Shown in pieces: positions 34,701-43,429 of a stretch of 64,000 bases of DNA. Under the pieces are notes generated by a model. The model made no database searches. It was not told the origin of the DNA and saw only the letters and a list, made by a program, of their open reading frames with translations. Source of the DNA: Bolinopsis microptera (taxonomy: Eukaryota; Ctenophora; Tentaculata; Lobata; Bolinopsidae). The first letter of the stretch is position 1. Every line of letters starts with the position of its first letter. A program made the position numbers and the translations under genes. Where the stretch lies: the NCBI RefSeq assembly GCF_026151205.1, contig NC_087075.1, positions 15,990,571 through 16,054,570 of the forward strand. Reading direction: 5' to 3'.

Positions 34701-37700
34701 TTTTAAACAATAAGAGCTAGCAGCTAGAGAGAAGAGTTGTTAGTTCTTAAACAATAAGATCTAGCAGCTAGAGAGAAGAGTTGTTAGTTTTTAAACAATA
34801 AGAGCTAGCAGCTAGAGAGAAGAGTTGTTAGTTCTTAAACAATAAGAGCTAGCAGCTAGAGAGAAGAGTTGTTAGTTCTTAAACAATAAGAGCTAGCAGC
34901 TAGAGAGAAGAGTTGTTAGTTCTTAAACAATAAGAGCTAGCAGCTAGAGAGAAGAGTTGTTAGTTTTTAAACAATAAGAGCTAGCAGCTAGAGAGAAGAG
35001 TTGTTAGTTTTTAAACAATAAGAGCTAGCAGCTAGAGAGAAGAGTTGTTAGTTCTTAAACAATAAGAGCTAGCAGCTAGAGAGAAGAGTTGTTAGTTTTT
35101 AAACAATAAGAGCTAGCAGCTAGAGAGAAGAGTTGTTATTTTTAAACAATAAGAGCTAGCAGCTAGAGAGAAGAGTTGTTATTTTTAAACAATAAGAGCT
35201 AGCAGCTAGAGAGAAGAGTTGTTAGTTTTTAAACAATAAGAGCTAGCAGCTAGAGAGAAGAGTTGTTAGTTCTTAAACAATAAGAGCTAGCAGCTAGAGA
35301 GAAGAGTTGTTAGTTTTTAAACAATAAGAGCTAGCAGCTAGAGAGAAGAGTTGTTAGTTCTTAAACAATAAGATCTAGCAGCTAGAGAGAAGAGTTGTTA
35401 GTTTTTAAACAATAAGAGCTAGCAGCTAGAGAGAAGAGTTGTTAGTTCTTAAACAATAAGAGCTAGCAGCTAGAGAGAAGAGTTGTTAGTTCTTAAACAA
35501 TAAGAGCTAGCAGCTAGAGAGAAGAGTTGTTAGTTCTTAAACAATAAGAGCTAGCAGCTAGAGAGAAGAGTTGTTAGTTTTTAAACAATAAGAGCTAGCA
35601 GCTAGAGAGAAGAGTTGTTAGTTTTTAAACAATAAGAGCTAGCAGCTAGAGAGAAGAGTTGTTAGTTCTTAAACAATAAGAGCTAGCAGCTAGAGAGAAG
35701 AGTTGTTAGTTCTTAAACAATAAGAGCTAGCAGCTAGAGAGAAGAGTTTTAAACAATAAGAGCTAGCAGCTAGAGAGAAGAGTTGTTAGTTAATAAACAA
35801 TAAGAGCTAGCAGCTAGAGAGAAGAGTTGTTAGTTTTTAAACAATAAGAGCTAGCAGCTAGAGAGAAGAGTTGTTAGTTCTTAAACAATAAGAGCTACAG
35901 CTAGAGAGAAGAGTTGTTAGTTCTTAAACAATAAGAGCTAGCAGCTAGAGAGAAGAGTTGTTAGTTAATAAACAATAAGAGCTACAGCTAGAGAGAAGAG
36001 TTGTTAGTTCTTAAACAATAAGAGCTAGCAGCTAGAGAGAAGAGTTGTTAGTTAATAAACAATAAGAGCTAGCAGCTAGAGAGAAGAGTTGTTAGTTTTT
36101 AAACAATAAGAGCTAGCAGCTAGAGAGAAGAGTTGTTAGTTCTTAAACAATAAGAGCTAGCAGCTAGAGAGAAGAGTTGTTAGTTCTTAAACAATAAGAG
36201 CTAGCAGCTAGAGAGAAGAGTTGTTAGTTCTTAAACAATAAGAGCTACAGCTAGAGAGAAGAGTTGTTAGTTCTTAAACAATAAGAGCTAGCAGCTAGAG
36301 AGAAGAGTTGTTAGTTAATAAACAATAAGAGCTAGCAGCTAGAGAGAAGAGTTGTTAGTTTTTAAACAATAAGAGCTAGCAGCTAGAGAGAAGAGTTGTT
36401 AGTTCTTAAACAATAAGAGCTAGCAGCTAGAGAGAAGAGTTGTTATTTTTAAACAATAAGAGCTAGCAGCTAGAGAGAAGAGTTGTTATTTTTAAACAAT
36501 AAGAGCTAGCAGCTAGAGAGAAGAGTTGTTAGTTTTTAAACAATAAGAGCTAGCAGCTAGAGAGAAGAGTTGTTAGTTAATAAACAATAAGAGCTAGCAG
36601 CTAGAGAGAAGAGTTGTTAGTTAATAAACAATAAGAGCTAGCAGCTAGAGAGAAGAGTTGTTATTTTTAAACAATAAGAGCTAGCAGCTAGAGAGAAGAG
36701 TTGTTAGTTCTGATCTTTATTTCCTTTTTGTGACAGAAAACATTTAACCGGGTTTACCCTTTCTAGCAATGGCAAGCACACAGGGTTAACCGATTGGAGC
36801 GGGGAGTTGCGGTCCAGTGGCAGCAGACTACCGTCCAATCGGTATTTATAATGGTTATTTATTAGGTATTTATTTGGAATTGGTTTAATATGGATTTAAA
36901 GTTATTCTATTATGTAATAAAGCATTTTGTTTTACAGGTTTTGTATATACGACAATACATGTATTAATTGGTCATCTAACAACGGTCAGTGAAATAAATC
37001 CTCTGGAATGATCCCCCCGGCCCCAGTGAAATAAATCCTCTGGAATGATCCCCCCGGCCCCAGTGAAATAAATCCTCTGGAATGATCCCCCCGGCCCTAG
37101 TGAAATAAATCCTCTGGAATGATCCCCCCGGTCCCAGTGAAATAAATCCTCTGGAATGATCCCCCCGGCCCCAGTGAAAAAAATCCTCTGGAATGATCCC
37201 CCCAGCCCCCCCCCCCCCCCCGCATTTTTGCAGTACTTCATTCCAGAACATTCCACAGAAGATAAGACACGAGAAACAGTTCTTTAATTGAAGATATGGT
37301 TGTCAGTTCCTTTTAGCTAAGTTTGAAAACTGAGAAGCACGACGAGCCTATGTTCTTTTTCAAAGAAAACATAAGAGTTTTCAAACCCGCTCAATTCGAG
37401 GTAATGTTATTATAATTACGACATTCCAGAAAAATGAACAAATGACATTTGCAATGACCAATTCCAACTAGATTACGGAGTATGTTATTTATCCACTATA
37501 GTTCATTCTATCGTCTTACTAATAAATAATGTTCCGATCCGGATATTACACAACCTTACTAGCAGGTACGGTATAGTGTATACATGTATTTAACATTACA
37601 TAGCCTCACTAGCAGGTATATGTATTTAACACAGTTACACTATACAGTGTGTAACTCACTGTCTAGACGTTTGTAATCACCAGGTTATAAATCTACACTG

Positions 37701-39004
37701 CGTATTCCCACACCCCTGACACTGCGTATGAGTCACACTGGTCACAGTTTTAATATTTGATCAGTTTATAAAATCTCATTACTCATTGCTATGATGTTAC
37801 ATAACCAAACTCTGGCAGCACAGCAATACGTCCAAATATCTACGAACATCTGTATTTTGCATGTGAAAGTGATTCATTTTCGTATGTGTTACATGTATTA
37901 TATAATCTTCTTTACTTCGTCTACTCTCTCTTATTTATAAGGCACAGTATGGTTTAGATGGTTTATCGCTACACAAGATTTTTCAAGCTATTTAGGCTTG
38001 GTTACTATGGTTACTTGGTTAGGAGTGGGCTAGTGCTTTTATAGTGCTGTTTGTAAGTAATGGTGCCCACATAAAGTAGTAAAGTACAAATCACATACTC
38101 CCGATATCACGTAATTACACTACAACAGAATCCGGAAGGTAATTCCATCAATATCTTCAAGTAATATAATTTAAGTAATATCTTCAAGTAATATCAACGT
38201 ACCGAATTTAACAGCAAGGTCTCTGCTAGGGTCCTCAATGATAGGGAAGGAAACCTCCTCAAGATTACCGTGAGCCTTGATATCCTCACACCAGCCTCCG
38301 TGGTCCGACACTGAGTTGCAGGATAACGCAATCATCTTTACCTCTGGGGAATGTAGATAATATAATATGGGACATACTACACTACTACACTACTCTGTAG
38401 ATATATGGGACAATGTACATGAACATCTAATTAATGTGTTCACGCTCACTCCTTTCAGTTGTTTTGGGAAAAAGGACAATTTTCTGCTGCAAGTTTGGCA
38501 ACAATGCATTAGACACAATAATGTGTAAATAAATAAGTTAAAAATACCAAGTTAAAAAGAAGTGACCCTACTGCAGATAATCCCTACAACTATACTACTA
38601 TAGTTTCTACACTACTACACAGTGTGGTTACCATAGTAACAGTTACCATAGTTAACAAACTAACTTCTCTTAGTAAACTCTGGAACCATCTTCTGGACCA
38701 TGCTGAGCTCAGTGGTGCACACAGGGGTGTAATCAGCTGGGTGAGTGAAGAATATTCCCCATCCATCACCAAAATAATCGTGGATTTTCAGATCACCTGA
38801 CATGAGGAAGTGTGATTTTACATTTTATTATTTATTTCATTAAGTCATCATAATTCGGTTTAATATTGTCAAAAGCTAACTAAATAAAGAAACAATTCGA
38901 TAAATAATTTTCATCTGAAACTGAGAATTTTATCAGATAAACTTAAAAAGCTTACCCTGAGTGGTGCTGACAGACTCATTAGGGAAGATTTCACCGAGCT
39001 TCAT
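18514..39004 (-). CDS. PRDX6: 1-Cys peroxiredoxin 6 (5 exons, 217 aa)
   Basis: Reduces hydrogen peroxide and lipid hydroperoxides with one peroxidatic cysteine. Exons: 39004-38956, 38796-38665, 38343-38203, 19189-19011, 18666-18514, all GT-AG with matching phases, total 217 residues (human about 224). The start [10 protein letters not shown] is followed by HDYFGDGWG, then [12 protein letters not shown] with the catalytic Cys near residue 43. [19 protein letters not shown] and [15 protein letters not shown] are diagnostic of the Prdx6 subclass. In mammalian Prdx6 the GDSWG serine gives phospholipase A2 activity; here it is glycine (residue 28). Intron 3 is 19,013 bp and contains another gene, LINE pieces and three large tandem arrays. 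Exon 4 is bounded by minisatellites on both sides. Confidence 0.95.
18905..19004. repeat. 18-bp minisatellite with CACGTG cores
   Basis: About 5.5 copies of TACCACGTGACTTGTTAA; the first two read CACGCG. It begins 6 bp inside intron 4, immediately after the exon 4 donor on the minus strand. Confidence 0.92.
19192..19940. repeat. 25-bp minisatellite forming the polypyrimidine tract of an acceptor
   Basis: About 30 copies of a 25-bp unit (TAATGGGGGTGGTAAAAGG AGGGGG on plus, split here for clarity). On the minus strand it is a long pyrimidine-rich tract that runs directly into the AG acceptor of peroxiredoxin exon 4. The proline-rich open frame at 19121-19981 is an artefact of the repeat. Confidence 0.92.
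19990..21032. other. No gene seen; possible 5' UTR of a LINE ORF1 element
   Basis: Mixed sequence with short direct repeats (GTGTGTAGTGTGTGTAGTG near 20900) just upstream of the ORF at 21033. Open frames at 20111-20611 show no recognisable motif. Confidence 0.45.
21033..21953 (+). CDS. LINE ORF1-type RNA-binding protein (306 aa), stand-alone
   Basis: Resembles ORF1 proteins of CR1/L2/Jockey-type LINEs. The middle (about residues 90-150) is a probable coiled coil rich in Q, E and K. The C-terminal third looks like an RRM-like plus C-terminal domain: [17 protein letters not shown] near residue 175, then [17 protein letters not shown] and [11 protein letters not shown] at the end. I chose the ATG at 21033 over upstream in-frame codons because it starts a soluble, acidic protein ([10 protein letters not shown]). 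The frame is intact. No endonuclease or RT follows on the plus strand; about 340 bp downstream there is a tail of (TCAAA)n at about 22287-22305, then an inverted LINE fragment. It could be an ORF1-only element. Confidence 0.7.
   Translation: MYTTEDDLHLTRSQKKLKDFNYEEKEDVEGCADRWFTSMARELKVENFEIRGDMDKEILMSPSIYKRYMAEWVMEAADLVRRQSSQMSAMMEIVECLKTEAIADKEKMVRLQDQLLVQKDEQLQLFKTSVEETVQTTVETGIKSYSAAVQKNSTNGAVCNSKILKNVIKSVAAEEDRSKNLIVFGLKEEDGEQLPALVTAVLEEIGEKPHFEATRVGWKRPGITAIRPVKITVPSSTAVHQILMKTGRLRMADAHKDVWICPDRSSEERAARKNVVTDLKKKRAEQTHLDHYIRNGKVCSRVKKAP
22306..22950 (-). pseudogene. LINE reverse transcriptase C-terminal fragment
   Basis: On the minus strand, the thumb region of a [26 protein letters not shown], then [11 protein letters not shown] and [20 protein letters not shown]. 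After a frame change near 22640 it continues with [20 protein letters not shown] and an in-frame TAG, then a terminal segment including [16 protein letters not shown]. Such C-termini are typical of the CR1/Jockey group. It is 5'-truncated at a (GTGC)n run (about 22915-22950). Confidence 0.8.
22960..23440. other. No gene seen
   Basis: Intronic sequence of peroxiredoxin 6. TCACGTGA motifs lie around 23290-23320. Part (about 23340-23430) resembles 24690-24750, so it is probably a diverged repeat. Confidence 0.45.
23455..23640. repeat. Tandem duplication of a C-rich segment, about 95 bp
   Basis: Two copies of AATGAATAATGATACTAAGT followed by a C-rich tract and TCGGTGTGAGGTAGACATTA. The C tracts differ in length. 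Confidence 0.8.
23645..25300. other. No gene seen
   Basis: AT-rich intronic sequence with the X-box-like palindrome GTTACCATGGTAAC near 24043 and short local duplications (TGCACATTGCACTACAT near 24770-24820; ACACCTGTA near 24987-25015). No coding signal. Confidence 0.5.
25303..26525. repeat. 28-bp satellite, about 44 copies
   Basis: Unit AGGGTCCGGACCTAACAAAA GCAATATT. Each holds the palindrome GGTCCGGACC. Variants GGATCC and GGTCGGGACC recur and are clustered, with GGATCC concentrated at the right end. The array stops 3 bp before the stop codon of the gene at 26528. Confidence 0.93.
26528..27880 (-). CDS. Intronless type I membrane protein with PAN-like, ricin-type and sushi-like domains (450 aa)
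   Basis: I do not recognise a named orthologue. Start: the ATG at 27880 gives a signal peptide [15 protein letters not shown]; the 9 preceding in-frame codons lack ATG. Domains by pattern, in order: a cysteine-rich PAN/apple-like module (about residues 50-135), a ricin B-type beta-trefoil-like region (about 160-255, with [10 protein letters not shown] and WKF), and a short sushi/CCP-like region (about 315-390, ending CKPGYGF...VNVTCRNE...C). A membrane helix (about 408-430, [15 protein letters not shown]) and a basic 24-residue tail follow. Several N-glycosylation sequons are present. It is nested in peroxiredoxin 6 intron 3 on the same strand. A 33-bp in-frame duplication repeats DMCYHGN. 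The 3' UTR must run into the 28-bp satellite. Being intronless, it may be a retrocopy. Confidence 0.75.
   Translation of the reverse strand: MLVIIVILMISAVNGKSNVTHSFDTEFAELTNPRSIGATNHTFNTFSLPTKYSEICYDVAKCGARSCTFDPEQGIANFSVKSAAACKMYCWFHKSCLSFAFHPQALNCSLHSGFPTLDSPSGEIRSPPYSIGDTTCLKNYEQSPSVPCRTVEHVIKTSHNTEGVLIKDVGSGLCLGFGTKIDLKWKDCTLSILWKFEKQSNKTGRYTSVKVLQADSLNHCVTSKVHDSSQIIMSVVPCEDDNEDQIFQITSGTLHDLSYMKDPVGNDNTCFFSITKAGISIYLELSTVNLALLRVLKPDEHLALCRKTMFKAAHGEVVSDMCYHGNTVVGDMCYHGNDVLLGDAPFYLPGEQVPVTCKPGYGFKRSKSQSIVNVTCRNEKSRAEKCVKRTVAVSEGEVPLFTMSVCANIGQVILIIFLIACVLVLLSKLRALKAGRGFAKEDKTVPELQM
26868..26920. promoter_or_regulatory. Two X-box-like palindromes inside a coding region
   Basis: GTTACCATGGTAAC occurs at about 26870 and again 33 bp later. 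It fits the RFX X-box consensus GTNRCC-N0-3-RGYAAC exactly. Other copies are near 24043 and, as GTTACCATAGTAAC, at 38627-38640. Function is inferred from the motif only; the pair here arises from an in-frame tandem duplication. Confidence 0.35.
27990..28057. other. Likely upstream region of the nested gene
   Basis: AT-rich sequence upstream of the start at 27880, followed by a 22-bp minisatellite. No distinct promoter motif recognised. Confidence 0.3.
28058..28325. repeat. 22-bp minisatellite (GGTAACTATGGTAACTAATGAT)n, about 12 copies
   Basis: Each 22-bp unit holds two GGTAAC half-sites in direct orientation, so these resemble half X-boxes rather than palindromes. It lies about 180 bp upstream of the nested gene start. 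Confidence 0.92.
28326..29207. repeat. Non-coding stretch with (ACTAC)n and a pure (TC)n run
   Basis: An ACTACACTAC repeat at about 28507-28550 and again near 28590. A pure TC dinucleotide run of about 88 bp at about 28700-28787, bordered by a duplicated TTTCAGACAACTGTTTC. No coding signal; the short open frame through the TC run is an artefact. Confidence 0.85.
29208..36711. repeat. 44-bp satellite, about 170 copies, 7.5 kb
   Basis: Unit AACAATAAGAGCTAGCAGCT followed by AGAGAGAAGAGTTGTTAGTT and a variable AATA, CTTA or TTTA. Short variants lack two bases (TTGTTATTTTTAAAC) or drop GC (GAGCTACAGC); a rarer variant has CAGCTGG. The order of variants repeats at about 396 bp (left end) and about 522 bp (31.9-32.5 kb), showing higher-order structure. 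Stops in all frames. It lies in peroxiredoxin 6 intron 3. Confidence 0.96.
36712..36998. other. No gene seen; short inverted repeat
   Basis: Holds complementary segments AACCGATTGGAGCGG and CCGTCCAATCGGT (about 36788-36845), a possible hairpin. No coding signal. Confidence 0.4.
37000..37205. repeat. 37-38-bp minisatellite, about 5-6 copies
   Basis: Unit CAGTGAAATAAATCCTCTGG AATGATCCCCCCGGCCC. The flanking phrases CAGTGAAATAAAA...TGGAATGATCTA near 24720 and near 23410, and GACACGAGAAACAGTT near 24850 and 37266, show it derives from a dispersed repeat. The glycine-rich open frame at 36972-37256 is an artefact. Confidence 0.88.
37206..38202. other. No gene seen (5' part of peroxiredoxin intron 3)
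   Basis: AT-rich intron sequence running up to the exon 3 donor GTACGT at 38202. Short duplications of CCTCACTAGCAGGTA and CACTGCGTAT; no coding signal. Confidence 0.55.
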
Positions 39005-39459
39005 GGTAAGTTATTGTAATGGGTCCTTGCCTAGTGCACAGTAATAGTTGGTTAGACAATTTTCATTTTGAGATAATGTAAGGAGATTTTGAAATAAGAT
39101 TATGACTGAGATCAGAGTTATAGGTTATGAATCAAGATATTATAGGCGATAGCATGTACATAGGAATAATAATAATATGTATTATAAATACAAATAAACG
39201 CTTAATACTGTTAATATAATACACTATAAAATGTCCATAAATACAATGTGATATCTGATTTATAGAATAGAGTAACATCGTCACCGTCATTTTAAAAGGA
39301 CGTAAGTCAAAAAACATAGTTTTGAGTAAATCAGTAAAAACCGTTTTTCTCAAATAGTTATAGTTATATTGAATTGAAATAAGCTTCTACAGCTTCATTT
39401 TGCAGCAAATGAAAGTACTTCCAAGATTTATCATCATATCTGCCATATTGTGCCTATAA

Positions 39460-39860
39460 ATGCATATATGCATTTAGATACAACCTTTTCAATTATAAAA
39501 TTTTAAAAAGTGTCAAGCTAAAAGGTTGTATCTTCTGTTACAACTTTTTCAAATGTCCGTAGTATGATTTAACATATGATGAAAAGGTTGTATCATGATT
39601 TATACCCTTTTCAATTATAAAAGTTTCAAAAATGTCAAGCTAAAAGGTAGTATGTTTTATTACAACTTTTTCAAATGTGGATACATATGATTTAACAGAT
39701 GATGAAAAGGTTGTATCATGATTCACAACTTTTTCAATTGTCAGATATCAAAAAAATGACAAGTGACAGGGCTGTATATCGTGTTACAACTTTTTCAAAC
39801 TTTCATGCATATAATTGATTATTAAAATGAAAATGCTGTAACATGATTTACACCCTTTTT
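39460..39860. repeat. Left subterminal 61-bp tandem repeats
   Basis: Units begin AAAAGGTTGTATC or AAAAGGTAGTATG at about 39521, 39580, 39641 and 39704. Each continues with TTTTCAA-rich sequence. The inverted counterpart lies at about 48840-49030. Confidence 0.75.
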
Positions 39861-40840
39861 TTGATAATTTTTAAACCCAAATAATATGATTATATGTTTT
39901 GTTATGGCCTTGTAATATTTTCAATATTACAATATGTACAATAAAAATATTGTATTACGACCTTTTAAACTCGTCGGACTGGATTTAAATATAATTATTG
40001 GAAAATATTTGTATAATAACTTCATGGTGGAGCAACCAATTACTGTAGATTAACCACACTATTCAGTTAATACTATTCTGATCCTGGTCAGATGATATTA
40101 TGCCAGTTTGCTAGCTTAATAACGGCCTGTATGGGTACTAAGTTGGCACTGTGTTAACCAAATACCTACCAGGCAGACACTCGACAGTTCCCAACTTGTG
40201 TTCTTATGAAATAACATTAAGTGGTAAGGCTAGAGGAGATATTATATACATGTGTAATTATAGACCTTTGGTTTTAAAAGTACGAGTCTTTACTGTTGAA
40301 TTCACTTCTTGACACAAATGAAACTACAAGACTAGTATTAATAAAATAAATGTAGAGATAATTGATCAGCAATAATACTATAATACCAACACAGATCCAC
40401 AAAACACAGAATTATCTTTGTCAGATGGGTTCTTCTGATGTTCAATAGCTGGTTCTTCTGCTGGAGATAACTTGTTTCTTCTGGTGATAAGTTGTTCTTG
40501 TGATGAATAACTTGTTCTTCTTAGATGAAGCACTGTAACCAATAATAACTTCACTCAACTGGATAGATCTTGATTAAGCTGATCCAGGAAAACCTCTCCT
40601 TGGTACGTTAACAACGAACGTCTCAACTGACAACTGGTACACAAACGTCTCTCAACTGGACTCCTGTCTGTTACCGACTCACTGAGCTAGTCACCGACAC
40701 CAACTACGGCACTGCTACGACATTATGTCATCCTGATGAAGATTGAGTTAACAAACAATAGTGGAGGGATGGAGACAAATAGAAGAGTTAACATAATAAT
40801 ATTATGTTAACTCAGACTGTAGACACAAAAATAGAGCGGA
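39861..40840. other. No gene seen; 29-bp palindrome
   Basis: AT-rich, with GAGTTAACATAATA and its complement separated by one base at about 40783-40811. Local repeats of GGTTCTTCTGNTG near 40430-40520. No coding signal. Confidence 0.5.
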
Positions 40841-40847
40841 CAAAAAC

Positions 40848-42450
40848 GTGTCCTCCTCCTCCTCCTGAGTCCTCCTCCTGGGTCCTCCTCCCTGGTCCTC
40901 CTCCTCCTGGGTCCTCCTCCCTGGTCCTCCTCCTCCTGGGTCCTCCTCCTCCTCTTCCTCCTTCTCTTCCTCAGTCCTTCTCCTCCTCCTTCTCCTCAGT
41001 CCTCTTTTTTCTCCTCCTCCTCCTCCTCCTCCTCAGTCATCCTCCTCAGCCATCCTCCTCAGTCCTCCTCAGTCCTCCTCCTCAGTCCTCCTCAGTCTCC
41101 TCCCCCTCCTCCTCAGTCCGCCTCCCCTCCTCCCCTCCTCAGTCCTCCTCCTCTTCATCCTCCTCCTCTTCCTCTTCCTCCTCTTCCTCCTCAGTCCTCA
41201 GTCCTCCTCCTCAGTCCTCTTCCTCATCCTTCTCCTTAGTTCTCCTCCTCCTCAGTCCTCCTCAGTCCTCCTCAGTCCTCCTCAGTCCTCCCCCAGTCCC
41301 CCTCCTCCTCCTATTCAGTCCTCCTCCTCCCCAGTTCTCCTTAGTCCTCCTCCTTCTAAGTCGTCCTCAGTCCTCCTCCTCAGTCCTCTTTCTCCCCCTC
41401 AGTCCTCCTCCTGGGTCCTCCTCCTAGGTCCTTCTCCTTCTCCTCCTCAGTCCTTCTCCTTCTCCTCCTCAGTCATCGTCCTCCTCCTCCTCCTCCTCCC
41501 TCTTAGTCATCCTCCTCAGCCATCCTCCTCAGTCCTCCTCAGTCCTCAGTCCTCCTTCTCAGTCCTCATCCTTCTCCTTAGTCCTCCTCCTCAGTCCTCC
41601 CCCAGTCCCCTTCCTCCTCCTCCTATTCAGTTCTCCTCAGTCCTCCTCCTTCTCAGTCCTCCTCCTCCTCCTCCTCCTCCTCCTCCTCCTCCTCCTCCTC
41701 CTCCTCCTCCTCCTCCTCCTCCTCCTCCTCCTCCTCCTCAGTCATCCTCCCCAGTCCTCCTCCTCCTCCTCCTGTGTCCTCTTCCTGGGTCCTCCTCCTC
41801 CTGGGTCCTCCTCCTCCTGGGTCCTCCTCCTGGGTCAGTCCTTCTCCTCCTCCTTCTCCTCAGTCATCCTCCTCCTCCTTCTCCTCCCTCTTAGTCATCC
41901 TCCTCAGTCCTCCTCAGTCCTCAGTCCTCCTCCTCAATCCTCCTCCTCATCCTTCTCCTTAGTCCTCCTCCTCAGTCCTCCCTCAGTCCCCTTCCTCCTC
42001 CTCCTATTCAGTTCTCCTCAGTCCTCCTCCTTCTCAGTCTTCCTCCTCCTCCTCCTCCTCCTCCCCCTCCTCAGCCATCCTCCTCAGTCCTCCTCCTCCT
42101 TCTCCTGGGTCCTCCTCCTGGGTCCTCCTTCTGGGTCCTCCTCCTCCTCCTGGGTCCTCCTGGGTCATCCTGATCCTCCTCAGTCCTCTTCCTCCTCCCC
42201 TCCTCAGTCCTCCTCCTCCTCCTCCCCATCAGTCCTCCTCATCAGTCCTCATCAGTCCTTCTCCTCCTGGGTCCTCCTTCTGGGTCTTTCTCCTCCTCCT
42301 AGGTCATCCTGGGTCATCCTGATCCTCCTCAGTCCTCTTCCTCATCCCCTCTTCAGTCCTCCTCCTACTCCTACTCCTCAGTCCTCCTCCTCCTCAGTCC
42401 TCCTCATCAGTCCTCATCAGTCCTTCTCCTCCTAGGTCATCCTCCTGGAG
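40848..42450. repeat. Pyrimidine-rich (CCT)n-derived arm
   Basis: About 1.6 kb of CCTCCT interspersed with CAGTCCT and GGGTCCT, with a pure CCT run at about 41660-41738. Open frames for serine/proline/leucine (40804-41427, 41774-41962) are by-products. Sequence class is complementary to 43430-47970. Confidence 0.93.
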
Positions 42451-42824
42451 CCTTTTCCTGACAACGGAAAATAATAAGGCATAATAAGCCTGCAAAAACT
42501 TATCAAGTAGCGAAGATAATTCCAAGCGAAGCAAACAGCGAAACTTATTAAACAAACAAATTTCTGACACTTGCTAGGAGAGTGGGCAAATTCAAGCACC
42601 CCTTGAGGGCCTGTAAATCTTTCCGTACCTGTTGGAAACTGACCGCATTAAAGTTAGAGTACCACTCACGTATATAATAGTAATTAGGGGAAACAGAGAA
42701 TATGTAAGACAAACGCACCAACCTGCCTCCGACAAGATCAGGCACACAACAAATCAACTACCGAGAATAACCTAAGGAATAAATAAAACTAGACGGTTAG
42801 CAAACGGGTGGGCGACAATTGACC
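42451..42824. other. No gene seen
   Basis: Unique-looking sequence between the pyrimidine arm and the loop arrays. The open frame at 42548-42757 has no recognisable motif. Confidence 0.45.
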
Positions 42825-43382
42825 CCCCGACAATTGACCCCCCGACAATTGACACCCCGACAATTGACCCCCCGACAATTGACCCCCCCGACAATATGAT
42901 TTAATACAATTGACCCTGACCCTGACCCTGACCCTGACCCTGACCCTGACCCTGACCCTGACCCTGACCCTGACCCTGACCCTGACCCTGACCCTGACCC
43001 TGACCCTGACCCTGACCCTGACCCTGACCCTGACCCTAACCCTGACCCTAACCCTAACCCTAACCCTAACCCTAACCCTAACCCTAACCTTAACCCTAAC
43101 CCTAACCCTAACCCTTACCCTGACCCAGGACCCTAACCCTAACCCTGACCCAGGATCCTGACCCTAACCCGATCAATTGACCCCAGTGTAATTACATGGG
43201 GGGTCAATTGTCGGGGGGTCAATTGCCGTACTAAACCCTAGATTTCGCGACAATTGACCCCAGTGTAATTACATAGGGGTCAATTGTCGGGGGGTCAATT
43301 GTCGGGGGGTCAATTGTCGGGCGGTCAATTGTCGGGGGGTCAATTGTCGGGGGGTCAATTGTCGGGGGGTCAATTGTCGCGG
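42822..43382. repeat. Loop: inverted CGACAATTGACCCCC arrays around a telomere-like array
   Basis: Left: about five copies of CCCCGACAATTGAC (42822-42895). Centre: (CCCTGA)n at about 42910-43035, grading into (CCCTAA)n at about 43036-43150. Right: about eight copies of GGGGGGTCAATTGTC in the opposite orientation (43195-43380). CCCTAA is the complement of the animal telomere unit TTAGGG. Confidence 0.9.
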
Positions 43383-43429
43383 TACCGTTAACAATAACAC
43401 CAACAATAATTATAAATTGAACAAATTAT

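Noticed and set aside
29208-36711. CRISPR-like array of direct repeats
   Set aside because: Repeats are contiguous with no unique spacers, and the locus is eukaryotic. The same applies to the 28-bp and 45-bp arrays.
36972-37256. Glycine-rich repeat protein
   Set aside because: Translation of a 37-38-bp minisatellite; two frames give the same kind of product.
38590-38772. Separate 60-aa ORF on minus
   Set aside because: Shifted-frame shadow of peroxiredoxin exon 2.
40804-42000. Serine/proline/leucine-rich ORFs, and the similar ones on minus at 45725-46655
   Set aside because: By-products of CCT/GGA simple repeats in all frames; no conserved domain.
42910-43161. TL-repeat ORF (83 aa)
   Set aside because: Translation of the (CCCTGA)n/(CCCTAA)n array.
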